Assembly (NCBI RefSeq): GCF_004792295.1 | Contig: NZ_SRRY01000001.1 | Location: 3,169,501 to 3,233,500, forward strand | Source: Pseudoalteromonas sp. MEBiC 03607 | GTDB taxonomy: Bacteria; Pseudomonadota; Gammaproteobacteria; Enterobacterales; Alteromonadaceae | Direction: 5' to 3' | DNA length: 64,000 nucleotides | Shown: piece after piece, positions 56,067 through 64,000 of the stretch | How positions within the stretch are numbered: position 1 is the first letter of the stretch | Layout: each line of letters opens with the position of its first letter | Position numbers and translations under genes: made by a program | Notes under the pieces: generated by a model | What the model was told of the DNA's origin: nothing | What the model saw: only the letters and a program-made list of their open reading frames with translations | The model's database searches: none

Positions 56067-56107
56067 AGTAATAGCCCCAAGCGAATTTACTTTTTGTTGT
56101 TTGTTAT

Positions 56108-56905
56108 TTAGTATTTATTCAAGCCAAAGTACTGCCCGATTGACTCCCCCTTCTCTAGAGTTGGTATCAATGTGTTCCTAATCCAAACATTGTCAGAAAT
56201 CTCTAACGATTGAGTAAGTGCAGATATTGCCTCTTCTTGCTCGCCAGATACGGATTTGAGCATACCTAACCAAAGATAAGCTTCGTCAAGACCCCATTTA
56301 GGTAAGGGGTTACCTCCATTTGAGTTTTGAGTTTTAAAATGCGCTATAGCACTGCTAAACAATTGACTTGCTCTCTCTACGCCTCCACCAAATTGTGGGG
56401 GGGTATACACAGCACTCGTCCCTTTGATGAATAACAAGCGAGGATTTTGACTGTCTATTTTCGTCGCAGCTTCAAGGGCATCACGACTTTTAAGTGACAA
56501 TGCCATAGTTTGTTCTGGTTGGTAACGAATCATGGCATTAGAACATGCTGCAATGAGAATATATGCTTCAGTATACTCTACTGACCTGGCGAGTATATTA
56601 GCGTTAATGTCAAGACAGTTTTGAAAATAGGCTTCGCCATTTTCGTAGTCGAGTAACCCAAGCCTATAGTTGATGAGAGCGATATAATACTGAATAAAAA
56701 GTAATTCTCCTTCTGAATTAGTCTTTTTATTATGAAGTAATTTCCGATACTCCTTTAAACTTAAAACGTCATTTAAAGAGTATAGTTTTTGTATTCCATC
56801 TGAAAAATAATTTAAATCAGATACTTCTTCCACCTCCCCAGCCCTTATAGACAAACTCAAAATACACTGAAATAAAAACAGAAATAAAAACAAAAAAAGC
56901 CTCAT
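56108..56905 (-). CDS. Exported TPR-like protein at the head of the TOMM cluster
   Basis: 265 residues from the ATG at 56905 (GGAG six bases upstream; another ATG at 56917 overlaps that site). Signal peptide-like or anchor segment MRLFLFLFLFLFQC with possible lipobox-like Cys14, then a helical TPR region (about 30-255; NPRLLFIKGTSAVYTPPQFGGGVERASQLFSSAIAHF, WGLDEAYLWLGMLKSVSGEQEEAISALTQSLEI). Same plan as the TPR gene near the 3' end of the cluster. Function unknown. It appears to be first in the operon, 41 bases before YcaO. Confidence 0.68.
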   Translation of the reverse strand: MRLFLFLFLFLFQCILSLSIRAGEVEEVSDLNYFSDGIQKLYSLNDVLSLKEYRKLLHNKKTNSEGELLFIQYYIALINYRLGLLDYENGEAYFQNCLDINANILARSVEYTEAYILIAACSNAMIRYQPEQTMALSLKSRDALEAATKIDSQNPRLLFIKGTSAVYTPPQFGGGVERASQLFSSAIAHFKTQNSNGGNPLPKWGLDEAYLWLGMLKSVSGEQEEAISALTQSLEISDNVWIRNTLIPTLEKGESIGQYFGLNKY

Positions 56906-57749
56906 GATAAACTCCATTTTAAAAAATTATAACAATATAATTTCACTCCTACTTCAACTATTATATCAACATTCAAGAATGTCAAACATTTTCACCACAA
57001 AAAAAACACAGGTAAAAAAGATAGAAAAAACAAAAAACCCAAAGCAACACAATGAAAAAAAAAGAATTAATATCAACCTCGAGCAGATACTCAATTCAAC
57101 ATCAAGACCCACAAGTAACTGAATCAAAATAACTATTTATTTTCAATAAATTATAAAAATAAAACACAGAAATAAAACACAGAAATAAAAAACATAGAAA
57201 AAAAGCTGAATAAAAACAAAAAAACAATGAAAAATAACCACTTAAAAAGCAACTTCAAAACCCACATTCATATTTGGTGAATTTAAAAAATAATAAACTC
57301 ATAATCCAGATTAAAAATTCAGCCCTACAAAAAAAACAAAATTAAAATCTAAAAAACAAAAAATTAGCATATAACTTATTAAGTCTATAAAATCATTTTT
57401 CGGATCATGAAAAGGAATTATTTCAATACTCTCACGAAATATATTCAAACGAAGAAGATAAATTCTATTTTTAGAAAATTATTGATTGAAGAGTATTTGG
57501 CAGAGCACATAACTAATAATATGAAGGAACGTAAAAACACAGAGCAAGATCACGAACTTTACCTTGACTTAAAAATATGATCTTATACTTCTTTTTTAAG
57601 TTAGCGCTCTTATGTCTGATCCCTTATTTCTAAAATACTTCTAATAAATTGATGACCCTCGTCAACACACGGTGAGACCGCATTTTGTAAAAAGGCTTTA
57701 ACACCCAGCTCTTTTCTGATCTAATAACGCCTACATAATCACTATCTAC
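56906..57749. other. Very AT-rich stretch upstream of the TOMM cluster
   Basis: No gene that I can support. Long A-runs on the plus strand and T-runs on the minus, far more AT-rich than either side, with a 13-base word AAAACACAGAAAT in tandem at 57161-57186. It must hold the cluster promoter for the minus strand. Such A-tract DNA is a typical target of H-NS-like silencing proteins, which is an inference. Confidence 0.55.
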
Positions 57750-58641
57750 TTGTTAATTATATCGTTATTTAGCCACCTTGAACTTATTGAAGATATGAGT
57801 TCTTTTATCTATCAACATCATGATCTTACTGATGTTTTGTTTCTTATCATCTCGGCGGTTTTATCCGGTATGAAGGCTGGAAAAATATTGAAGAAAACTC
57901 CCCGATCTCAGGCATTCAGAGCATTTAAACACAGTATTCCAACGCGACATAGCATTGCACGTATTCTTAAAACAGTGGAGACTGATCCGTTGGTTTTGGC
58001 CTTGTTCAGTTAGGTCAACGAGCAGCGGTCTCAGTCTGGTAAGCCAATAATTGCGTTTAATGGCAAAACCCTACGCAGTGCCAGTAGAAAGCGTGAGGAA
58101 AACTTACATTTGATGTCAGCTTTTGATTGTGTGTATGGTTTAACTTTGTATCAGCGTACGGTAGAAAGTAGGTCCAACGAGATCCCAGCAGTTAGAGCCT
58201 TATTAGATGTGCTCGATATTTCAGATTCTATCGTCACATTAGATGCGCTACATTGTCAGAAAGCGACACTCTCAACACTGATTTTAAGAAAGGCTGATTT
58301 CACTGGTCGCAGTTGAAAGATACAACAAGTCCGGCTCGACAACAAAAATAGACACACACTGTTACTGTTATTACTTCTGTCGAACCATATGCAAATATGT
58401 TACAAAAGCGATCCGCCATCACTGGCACATAGAAAACCAGCAGCATTGGGCGCTAGATGTCGTGTTTAAGGAAGACACTTGCCAGATAGATGAGCCGATT
58501 TCGGCGGAAAATATCGCGCTATTCAAACAGGTTGTTCGCAATCTGGTAAAATAGCACACAGGCCGTAAAGATTCGATTCGTGGTAAGTGCTTTCGGGCCA
58601 GCTTTGACGATGAATTCAGGGCTGAGCTTATCTTTGGTTAA
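57750..58641 (+). pseudogene. Decayed ISAs1-family transposase (copy 1)
   Basis: Pieces in different frames read as one ISAs1 transposase: LTDVLFLIISAVLSGMKAGK and PTRHSIARILKTVETD (N-terminus), then IAFNGKTLRSASRKREENLHLMSAF with the first catalytic Asp changed to Asn. VTLDALHCQK follows with the second Asp intact, then a gap, and HHWHIENQQHWALDVVFKED with an in-frame stop after NLVK. Stops, frameshifts and a missing segment make it inactive. Terminal inverted repeats were not found. Confidence 0.85.
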
Positions 58642-58648
58642 TCGTCGT

Positions 58649-59438
58649 TAGCAAGCTCTTTGATATCATATTCTTAACTGTCAGTACTGTTATTTCAGGA
58701 TGTCAAGGTTGGCAAGATATAAAAGATTTTGGACACGATAGACTTGATTGGCTTAGAAAGTTTGTCCCATTTAAAAATAACATTCCTCGCCACGATACTA
58801 TTGCGCGAGTCATCAGTTGTATAGACATAACACAATTTCAAGATTCATTTTCATCTTGGATGAAGGCTTGTTGTAAGCTTACTTATGGCGAAGTAATCGC
58901 CTTAGATAGGAAACGATTAAAAGGCTCATTTACTCAAGCAGATTGAGAGTGAGCTATTACCAAAGCTAACCGAACAAGTAAGAGATCGTGTGCTGTTTAA
59001 TGAAGCCGACTATCAAAGAAATAGAGAAGAATTCAGGAATTGTGCAATAACATGGTTTAGAAAAATTACTTGAAACGGTTCATTGGAGAGACGCAAAAAC
59101 GATTGATGTAATAGTCTCTTACAGGAAAGAAAAAGATAAAATAAATAATGAGTTATGCTATCGCTATTACATAAGTTCAGCACATTTAACAGCAGAAAAA
59201 CTAGTGGTGTCAGCTTGTCAACACAGGCAAATTGAAAATGGATTATGTTGGCGCTTAGATATGGGGTTTAGAGAAGATGATTGCCATTTTAGGCGTGAAG
59301 GAGCAGCATTGGTATTCACCGGGCTTAGGCATATCGACTTCAATCATTTAAAAGCAGAGACAAGTATTAAAAAGTATGCTTGAAAAGCAAAAGAAAGCGA
59401 TGCGCAGTAGGGGTTTTCTTGGTAAAACTTTGACTTAA
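58649..59438 (+). pseudogene. Decayed ISAs1-family transposase (copy 2)
   Basis: A second, different ISAs1-type remnant directly after the first: LFDIIFLTVSTVISGCQGWQDIKDFG, IPRHDTIARVISCIDI, GEVIALDRKRLKGSFTQA (Asp retained, Gly-Lys altered). After an internal deletion come VHWRDAKTIDVIVSYR, RQIENGLCWRLDMGFREDDCHFRREGAA and, in another frame, KQKKAMRSRGFLGKTL. At least one nonsense and two frame changes are needed. Inactive. Confidence 0.82.
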
Positions 59439-59503
59439 AAGTGTTTTTAATACTCTCACCCTGCGTAAAAACATAGAGATGTGTGTTATCAAAGAATCTC
59501 AAA

Positions 59504-59534
59504 AAAGCCGCGATGATGGGCGTACCGCGGCTTT
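59504..59534 (-). terminator. Terminator of the sugar transporter gene
   Basis: AAAGCCGCG (59504-59512) pairs with CGCGGCTTT (59526-59534). On the minus strand the stem is followed by T-runs, about 28 bases after the transporter stop. Confidence 0.85.
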
Positions 59535-59562
59535 GTCTAACTTGAAAAATTAGTTTGCTGGG

Positions 59563-60867
59563 TTACTTCCAGCTTCTCATCTTATGGCCTTTTAAGGCGT
59601 AGAATAAAATGAATACATAACTTGGGATCATAACGATGTAAGCGCCTTGTGCGCCTAGGCCTGCTACGTTTCCTAAACCGATTAATAATGGGCCTAGTGC
59701 ACCACCTGCAATACCCATGATCAATAACCCTGATGCGGTGCCTGTTAAGCGACCTAAGCCAGCTAAAGCCAGTGGCCAAATTGCAGGCCAAACCATAGCA
59801 TTAGCAAAGCCAAGTAACGCAATGCATAACAATGGGTCTGGTAATTGTGGGCCACCAAATGGCACTAATAATAGGTTTGAAATAATGAACGAGTCATTGC
59901 TGCCAAGTACCACTAACAACACGGTGATAATACCAGCAATACCCGACATTAATAACGCCGTTTGTTGGCTCATAAAGCGTGGAATAGTCAAAATACCAAT
60001 CGCGTAACCAATCAACATACACGCCATGGTGTAAGAGGTCATAACTGAGTAGTCGGCAACGCCAATCTGTAAAGCGTACGAGCCAATGGTATCTGCTGCA
60101 ATAACTTCAACAGCAACGTATAAAGCAATACCCACTACACCTAAAACTAAATGAGGGTGTGCTAGGGTTTCTTTAATTTCACCTTTACCGTTTGATGTTT
60201 CGTCTTCATCAAACACTAAATCAGGTAATGGTGCAAATTTCGCAAAGGCAGCAAATAACATGATTAACGCAGCAATCAATACATAAGGCATGATAAGGCT
60301 ATTTGCCATAATGTCTTTTTGCTCTTGCGATAATTTACCTGCGCCATCAACAACACCGCTTACAACTACAGCTGCAAAAATCACCGGCACGATAACACCC
60401 GCAAATTTGTTTAATAAGCCCATGATACACACGCGCACAGCGGCTGATTTTTCAGAGCCCATTTTCACCACGTATGGGTTAACAGCGGTTTGTAGTACGG
60501 TTTGTCCAACACCTATCATTAACTGTGCGAACAAGAAAATTTCGATCATTTGCAGTTTCGCAGCCGGAATATACATCAGCGCAGATAAAGCCATAATCGC
60601 ACAGCCAATCGCCATGCCATTCTTATAACCAACGCGTTTGATCAGCATCGCCGATGGGATGCCGGCAACTGTTACTGCAATATAAAAAGAAGAGATGATA
60701 AACGAAGCTTGTAACGGCGAAAGCTCAAGCATTTGCTGCAAAAATGGTGTAATTGCACCATTAAGCCACGTTATACACCCTAAGATAAAAAACATTGAGC
60801 CGGCCAATACCATTGGCAGCCAGATGCTTTGTTTTGTGTTGTTGTCACACTCAACCGTTGCTTCCAT
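59563..60867 (-). CDS. FucP-family sugar MFS transporter
   Basis: 434 residues with about 12 membrane helices. FucP/GluP family signatures: FILGCITWLNGAITPFLQQML at the first helix, VGQTVLQTAVNPYV, and GLLNKFAGVIVP. Imports a hexose or N-acetylhexosamine with protons or sodium. NagP of Alteromonadales is of this family, so GlcNAc is possible. A near-perfect 22-bp LacI-type palindrome 109 bases upstream supports sugar-dependent repression. No catabolic genes are adjacent. The IS remnants lie on its 3' side. Confidence 0.87.
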   Translation of the reverse strand: MEATVECDNNTKQSIWLPMVLAGSMFFILGCITWLNGAITPFLQQMLELSPLQASFIISSFYIAVTVAGIPSAMLIKRVGYKNGMAIGCAIMALSALMYIPAAKLQMIEIFLFAQLMIGVGQTVLQTAVNPYVVKMGSEKSAAVRVCIMGLLNKFAGVIVPVIFAAVVVSGVVDGAGKLSQEQKDIMANSLIMPYVLIAALIMLFAAFAKFAPLPDLVFDEDETSNGKGEIKETLAHPHLVLGVVGIALYVAVEVIAADTIGSYALQIGVADYSVMTSYTMACMLIGYAIGILTIPRFMSQQTALLMSGIAGIITVLLVVLGSNDSFIISNLLLVPFGGPQLPDPLLCIALLGFANAMVWPAIWPLALAGLGRLTGTASGLLIMGIAGGALGPLLIGLGNVAGLGAQGAYIVMIPSYVFILFYALKGHKMRSWK

Positions 60868-60975
60868 AATTGTTCTCTTAGTTTAATTATTTTTATTTGG
60901 TTGGAATCTAGTATACAACTCGATAAAGCTGTTTAATTTCCATACCAATCACAAAAATTTAATCATACACTAACA

Positions 60976-60997
60976 AAAATGACAGCGCTATCATTTT
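60976..60997. promoter_or_regulatory. Putative LacI-family operator upstream of the sugar transporter
   Basis: AAAATGACAGCGCTATCATTTT is a 22-bp palindrome with one mismatched pair (C at position 8 side versus A), centred on AGCGCT as in LacI-family operators. It lies 109-130 bases before the transporter ATG. Confidence 0.7.
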
Positions 60998-61017
60998 GCG
61001 TTCATATAAGTGCAAAA

Positions 61018-61047
61018 AAGCCGCAGCTAATTGCTTAGCTGCGGCTT
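61018..61047 (-). terminator. Terminator of ubiI
   Basis: AAGCCGCAGCTAA (61018-61030) pairs perfectly with TTAGCTGCGGCTT (61035-61047). On the minus strand the stem is followed by six T, about 29 bases after the ubiI stop. Confidence 0.9.
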
Positions 61048-61075
61048 AAACTAAATAGTAACAACTAGTTAGATG

Positions 61076-62242
61076 CTATTTACCAATCGCTTCTTTGGCG
61101 AACAAATGTTTAATTGGACCAAGGTTATCAACTAGGCTTAAACCAACACCACGTACGAGTTTTTTCAGTGGGTTAGCGCCTGCAAATAACTCTTTTAAGC
61201 CTTGCATCATGGCAATGTGTTTTTGTGCATCAAGCTTACGAGTTCGTTCATAATCACGCAGCGTGCGTGCACTTGCAAACTCGCCTTGCTCATTACTTAA
61301 TAGCTCAATTAAATAAGCGGCGTCTTTTAGGCCAAGGTTCATACCTAAACCAGCTAATGGATGAATGGTATGCGCTGCATCGCCCATTAATACCACTTTG
61401 CCCGACACCCACTGCTGGGCATAACGCATCTTAAGTGGAAACGCCATGCGCTCACTTTGCACTTCACATAAACCACATTGGCCATCGAGAGCTGCCATGA
61501 CCGCTTTATTAAAGTTGCTATCATCAAGCGCTAAAAGTGTGTCGCAATGCTCTGGGTTTGTTGACCAAACAATTGAGTGCGTATTTTTATCTGGCAAGGG
61601 TAAAAACGCCAGCGGCCCAGTGGGCAAAAACACTTGGCGTGCCGTGTTGTTATGCTCATCAGCGGTTTTAACTGTGGCAACAATGGCGTGATGGTCATAA
61701 TCTTTAAAAGTAATTGGCATGTTGAACTGCTTGCGAATAGCTGAGTTAGCCCCATCAGCCGCCACTAATAACTTAGCAATTACAGGCTCGCCGCTTTCAA
61801 GAGTAATAAACACATCAGAATCAGTTTGATGAATTTGCTGGTAGCGGGTTTCGAACAATAAAGTGGCATTACTTTGCTTTTCAAGTTCGCTAATTAAAGC
61901 GTAGCGAATAATGTCGTTTTCAACGATATGACCTAACTGCGGCAAATCGAGATCGTTATGATCAAAATGAATCTTACCAAAGCTGTCTTGATCACGTACA
62001 TCCATCGACGTATACGGTGTAGCACGTTGTTTAATGATCTCTGGCCATACATTTAATGACTCAAATAAGCCCTGACTAGCTAGGCTTAATGCGCTCACGC
62101 GAAGTGCGTAATCATCACCCGGTAAAGTTTGATTTTTACTCGCATCAATCACCACAACGCTGATATCTGCTTTTGCTAAACCGAGTGCTAGCGTAAGGCC
62201 AACACAGCCACCACCGACAATACAAACTTGTGCTTGTTTCAT
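61076..62242 (-). CDS. ubiI: 2-octaprenylphenol 5-hydroxylase UbiI (VisC)
   Basis: 388 residues of UbiH/COQ6-type flavin monooxygenase. FAD-binding VGGGCVGL at the N-terminus (8-15), DGANSAIRKQ in the middle and GDAAHTIHPLAGLGMNLG near residue 285. The line-up with E. coli UbiI is good throughout, including SFGKIHFD, LGHIVENDIIRYAL and LKELFAGANPLKKLVRGVGL. It hydroxylates the ring in ubiquinone synthesis at the inner face of the membrane. It overlaps ubiH by four bases. Order pepP-ubiH-ubiI is as in E. coli. Confidence 0.92.
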   Translation of the reverse strand: MKQAQVCIVGGGCVGLTLALGLAKADISVVVIDASKNQTLPGDDYALRVSALSLASQGLFESLNVWPEIIKQRATPYTSMDVRDQDSFGKIHFDHNDLDLPQLGHIVENDIIRYALISELEKQSNATLLFETRYQQIHQTDSDVFITLESGEPVIAKLLVAADGANSAIRKQFNMPITFKDYDHHAIVATVKTADEHNNTARQVFLPTGPLAFLPLPDKNTHSIVWSTNPEHCDTLLALDDSNFNKAVMAALDGQCGLCEVQSERMAFPLKMRYAQQWVSGKVVLMGDAAHTIHPLAGLGMNLGLKDAAYLIELLSNEQGEFASARTLRDYERTRKLDAQKHIAMMQGLKELFAGANPLKKLVRGVGLSLVDNLGPIKHLFAKEAIGK

Positions 62243-63420
62243 ATCCGTTTACCTTGCTTAACCTGACCCATAAGCTGTTTTGCCAGTGGGGTTTTTAACG
62301 AGGAGAATAAATCCATTGAGAAAAGACCAATGCTGCGACCAAGCGCAAGCAATCGTGATGAGTTTGAGAACAAACGCACTAGGCTGTCTGTGAGTGTCAT
62401 CACGGTAGTAATATCTTTACTGCGAGTTTGGCTGTAATAACGAGTAAAAGCGTAATCACCAAGGTCGCTTCTATTTGCCATATCACACAATAATTGCACA
62501 TCACGTAGGCCTAAATTAAAGCCCTGTCCGGCAATTGGGTGGATTGCATGGCCAGCATTACCAATTAATACTGTACGGTGGTTGCTCAGTGATTCTGCTT
62601 TACCGTAAACAAGCGGATAACTTGCACGCATACCCACTTTACTAAATGAGCCACCGCAATAACCAAATGCTTTTTGCAGCGCAGCTAAAAAGGCATCGTC
62701 TTCAAGTGCCATATGGTGCTCAATTTGCTCAGGCTCCATACACCATACCAGTGAGTATCGGTTGTTACTCATTGGCAACAGTGCCATTGGGCCGTGCTCG
62801 GTAAAACGCTCAAAGGCATGATGATGATGACCACCAGCCACTTCGATGTTGGCAATAATTGCCGCTTGCTGATAAGCGCGAGTATTAAACTCAATATTAG
62901 CCAGTTTACGACTTTGCGAATGAGCGCCATCGGCAATCACCACAAGTTTTGCGCTTAACTGCTCGCCAGAGTTTAGCGTGATGATGGCACAGTTGCTTTG
63001 GTATTCAAGCTTGGCAACCGTATCAGGGCAAAACAAACTAACATCTGTACGAGTAAGTTGCTGGTGAAGACTACGCCCAAATGGATTCACTTCAACCACA
63101 TAGCCAAGGGCATCATGACCATATTCTTGGCAATCAATATGCGTTTTACCAAAATGACCACGATCAGATACGGTTACTTTTTCAATCGCTGCTGCAAATG
63201 ACGCTTGGCAATCAAACGCATTGATTGATTTTAAGTACTGAACAGACTGCTGAGCCAGCGCAATGCTTCTATCATCAAAGCTTGGGTGATAGTCTGCGCT
63301 TACTTCATTTGCTTCAATTACAGCGATTGATAACTGATTATTGCTCTGTTTTAGGCCCAGAGCACAACTTGCTCCCGCCATTCCACCGCCGATAATGACA
63401 ACATCAAACTGCTTTGCCAC
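62239..63420 (-). CDS. ubiH: 2-octaprenyl-6-methoxyphenol hydroxylase UbiH
   Basis: 393 residues, same fold as UbiI. FAD motif IIGGGMAGAS (9-18), ADGAHSQSRKL, and the UbiH-type GNAGHAIHPIAGQGFNLG in which Asn stands where most relatives have Asp, as also in E. coli UbiH. Hydroxylates an intermediate of ubiquinone synthesis. ATGA overlap with ubiI downstream, and 8 bases after pepP. Confidence 0.93.
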   Translation of the reverse strand: MAKQFDVVIIGGGMAGASCALGLKQSNNQLSIAVIEANEVSADYHPSFDDRSIALAQQSVQYLKSINAFDCQASFAAAIEKVTVSDRGHFGKTHIDCQEYGHDALGYVVEVNPFGRSLHQQLTRTDVSLFCPDTVAKLEYQSNCAIITLNSGEQLSAKLVVIADGAHSQSRKLANIEFNTRAYQQAAIIANIEVAGGHHHHAFERFTEHGPMALLPMSNNRYSLVWCMEPEQIEHHMALEDDAFLAALQKAFGYCGGSFSKVGMRASYPLVYGKAESLSNHRTVLIGNAGHAIHPIAGQGFNLGLRDVQLLCDMANRSDLGDYAFTRYYSQTRSKDITTVMTLTDSLVRLFSNSSRLLALGRSIGLFSMDLFSSLKTPLAKQLMGQVKQGKRI

Positions 63421-63428
63421 GCTTGCTC

Positions 63429-64000
63429 CTAGCCTTTATTTGCTTGCATCACTGCTTCAATGTCACTAATGGTTTTAGGAACCGAAATGGTCAGGTTTTC
63501 ATGGCCATCTTCAGTGACAAGTAAGTTATCTTCAATACGAATACCGATGCCTTTATATTGCTCTGGTGCTTTTGCATCTTCGCTAATATATAAACCCGGT
63601 TCGATAGTTAGCACCATGCCCGGCTCAAATACGCGCTCTTTTTCATCAAGCTTGTATTCGCCAACATCGTGTACGTCTAATCCTAACCAATGACCAAGAC
63701 CATGCATGTAAAACGCTTTGCATGCTTGGTTTGCCATAAGCTCATCAAGCTCGCCGGTTAAAATGCCTAAATCAATAAGCCCTTGCGTTAATACTGTTGA
63801 GGCTAATTCATTGGCTTTAGATAAACTGCCGCCCGGCTTAACTTGGCTAAATGCTGCTTCTTGGGCTGCTAATACAATGTTGTAAAGCGCCGCTTGTGGT
63901 TCGCTAAATTTGCCATTAATTGGGAAGGTGCGTGTAATATCTGCCGCATAACCTTCAAGTTCACAGCCAGAATCAATTAATACTAAATCGCCATCTTTTA
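63429..64000 (-). CDS. pepP: Xaa-Pro aminopeptidase PepP (C-terminal part, cut by the window edge)
   Basis: The frame is open to the window end, so only the catalytic C-terminal 189 codons are present and the N-terminus lies beyond 64000. Pita-bread metallopeptidase ligands are visible: two Asp in LIDSGCELEGYAADITRTFP, His in GLGHWLGLDVHD, Glu in TIEPGLY and Glu in GIRIEDN. An internal ATG at 63737 should not be taken as the start. Cleaves Xaa-Pro bonds in the cytoplasm. First visible gene of pepP-ubiH-ubiI. Confidence 0.93.
   Translation of the reverse strand, partial: KDGDLVLIDSGCELEGYAADITRTFPINGKFSEPQAALYNIVLAAQEAAFSQVKPGGSLSKANELASTVLTQGLIDLGILTGELDELMANQACKAFYMHGLGHWLGLDVHDVGEYKLDEKERVFEPGMVLTIEPGLYISEDAKAPEQYKGIGIRIEDNLLVTEDGHENLTISVPKTISDIEAVMQANKG

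Noticed and set aside
1..64000. tRNA or rRNA genes
   Set aside because: None recognised by reading for conserved cloverleaf ends or rRNA motifs. A covariance-model scan was not possible here.

Overview
The window looks like chromosome of a marine gammaproteobacterium of the Alteromonadales, most likely Pseudoalteromonas or a close relative. This rests on the overall protein character (ubiquinone hydroxylases, glycine cleavage system, curli, GH81 laminarinase, TonB receptors, AcpH, Na/Pi symporter) and moderate AT richness. It is an inference, because no rRNA or other species marker is present.

Layout. (1) 0.4-5 kb: YqhD-type aldehyde reductase, an exported DJ-1-like protein with a LysR regulator, and an isochorismatase-like hydrolase with a GlxA-type AraC regulator. 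(2) 5-12.2 kb: a secreted subtilisin-like protease, then a curli locus: one very long curlin-repeat subunit, csgE, csgF, csgG, and a convergent CsgD-like regulator. (3) 12.4-21 kb: a siderophore receptor with a Fur site, a CDGSH/glutamate-synthase fusion, AcpH, and a lipase-like hydrolase paired with a DUF4785-like protein, separated by arrays of dispersed repeats. (4) 21-28 kb: a 1268-residue GH81 endo-1,3-beta-glucanase with a LacI-type operator, a small membrane protein, and a Na/Pi cotransporter. (5) 28.4-32 kb: a three-gene ABC-3C-type conflict/defence system between repeat-rich flanks. (6) 32.6-39 kb: gcvP, gcvH, gcvT, a half-length GcvT-like paralogue and a divergent LysR gene with a 24-bp perfect palindrome. 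(7) 39.8-42 kb: a FecA-like TonB receptor. (8) 42.3-56.9 kb: a 15-gene minus-strand cluster for a thiazole/oxazole-modified peptide (TOMM) of the streptolysin S type. (9) 57-59.5 kb: a very AT-rich stretch and two decayed ISAs1-family transposase genes. (10) 59.5-64 kb: a FucP-type sugar transporter, then ubiI, ubiH and the 3' part of pepP.

The standout is region 8. A 43-codon gene at 54340-54471 encodes a peptide with the motif FAPGG followed by a block of nine cysteines, as in SagA of streptolysin S. Around it are a YcaO cyclodehydratase ending in PQPYP, its E1-like partner, two nitroreductase-fold proteins (one a clear SagB-type dehydrogenase), a CPBP/SagE-like membrane protease, an ABC-2 exporter, a second MacAB-like exporter with HlyD adaptor, two TPR proteins at the ends and a single-haem-site exported protein. 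Leader recognition, azoline formation, oxidation, leader cleavage or immunity, and export are all accounted for.

In E. coli pepP-ubiH-ubiI is followed directly by gcvTHP on the same strand. Here the two blocks share one strand but lie about 24 kb apart, with the TOMM cluster, a TonB receptor and IS remnants between them, so the TOMM region probably inserted into an ancestral gene string. Several families of short dispersed repeats decorate nearly every boundary of accessory genes.
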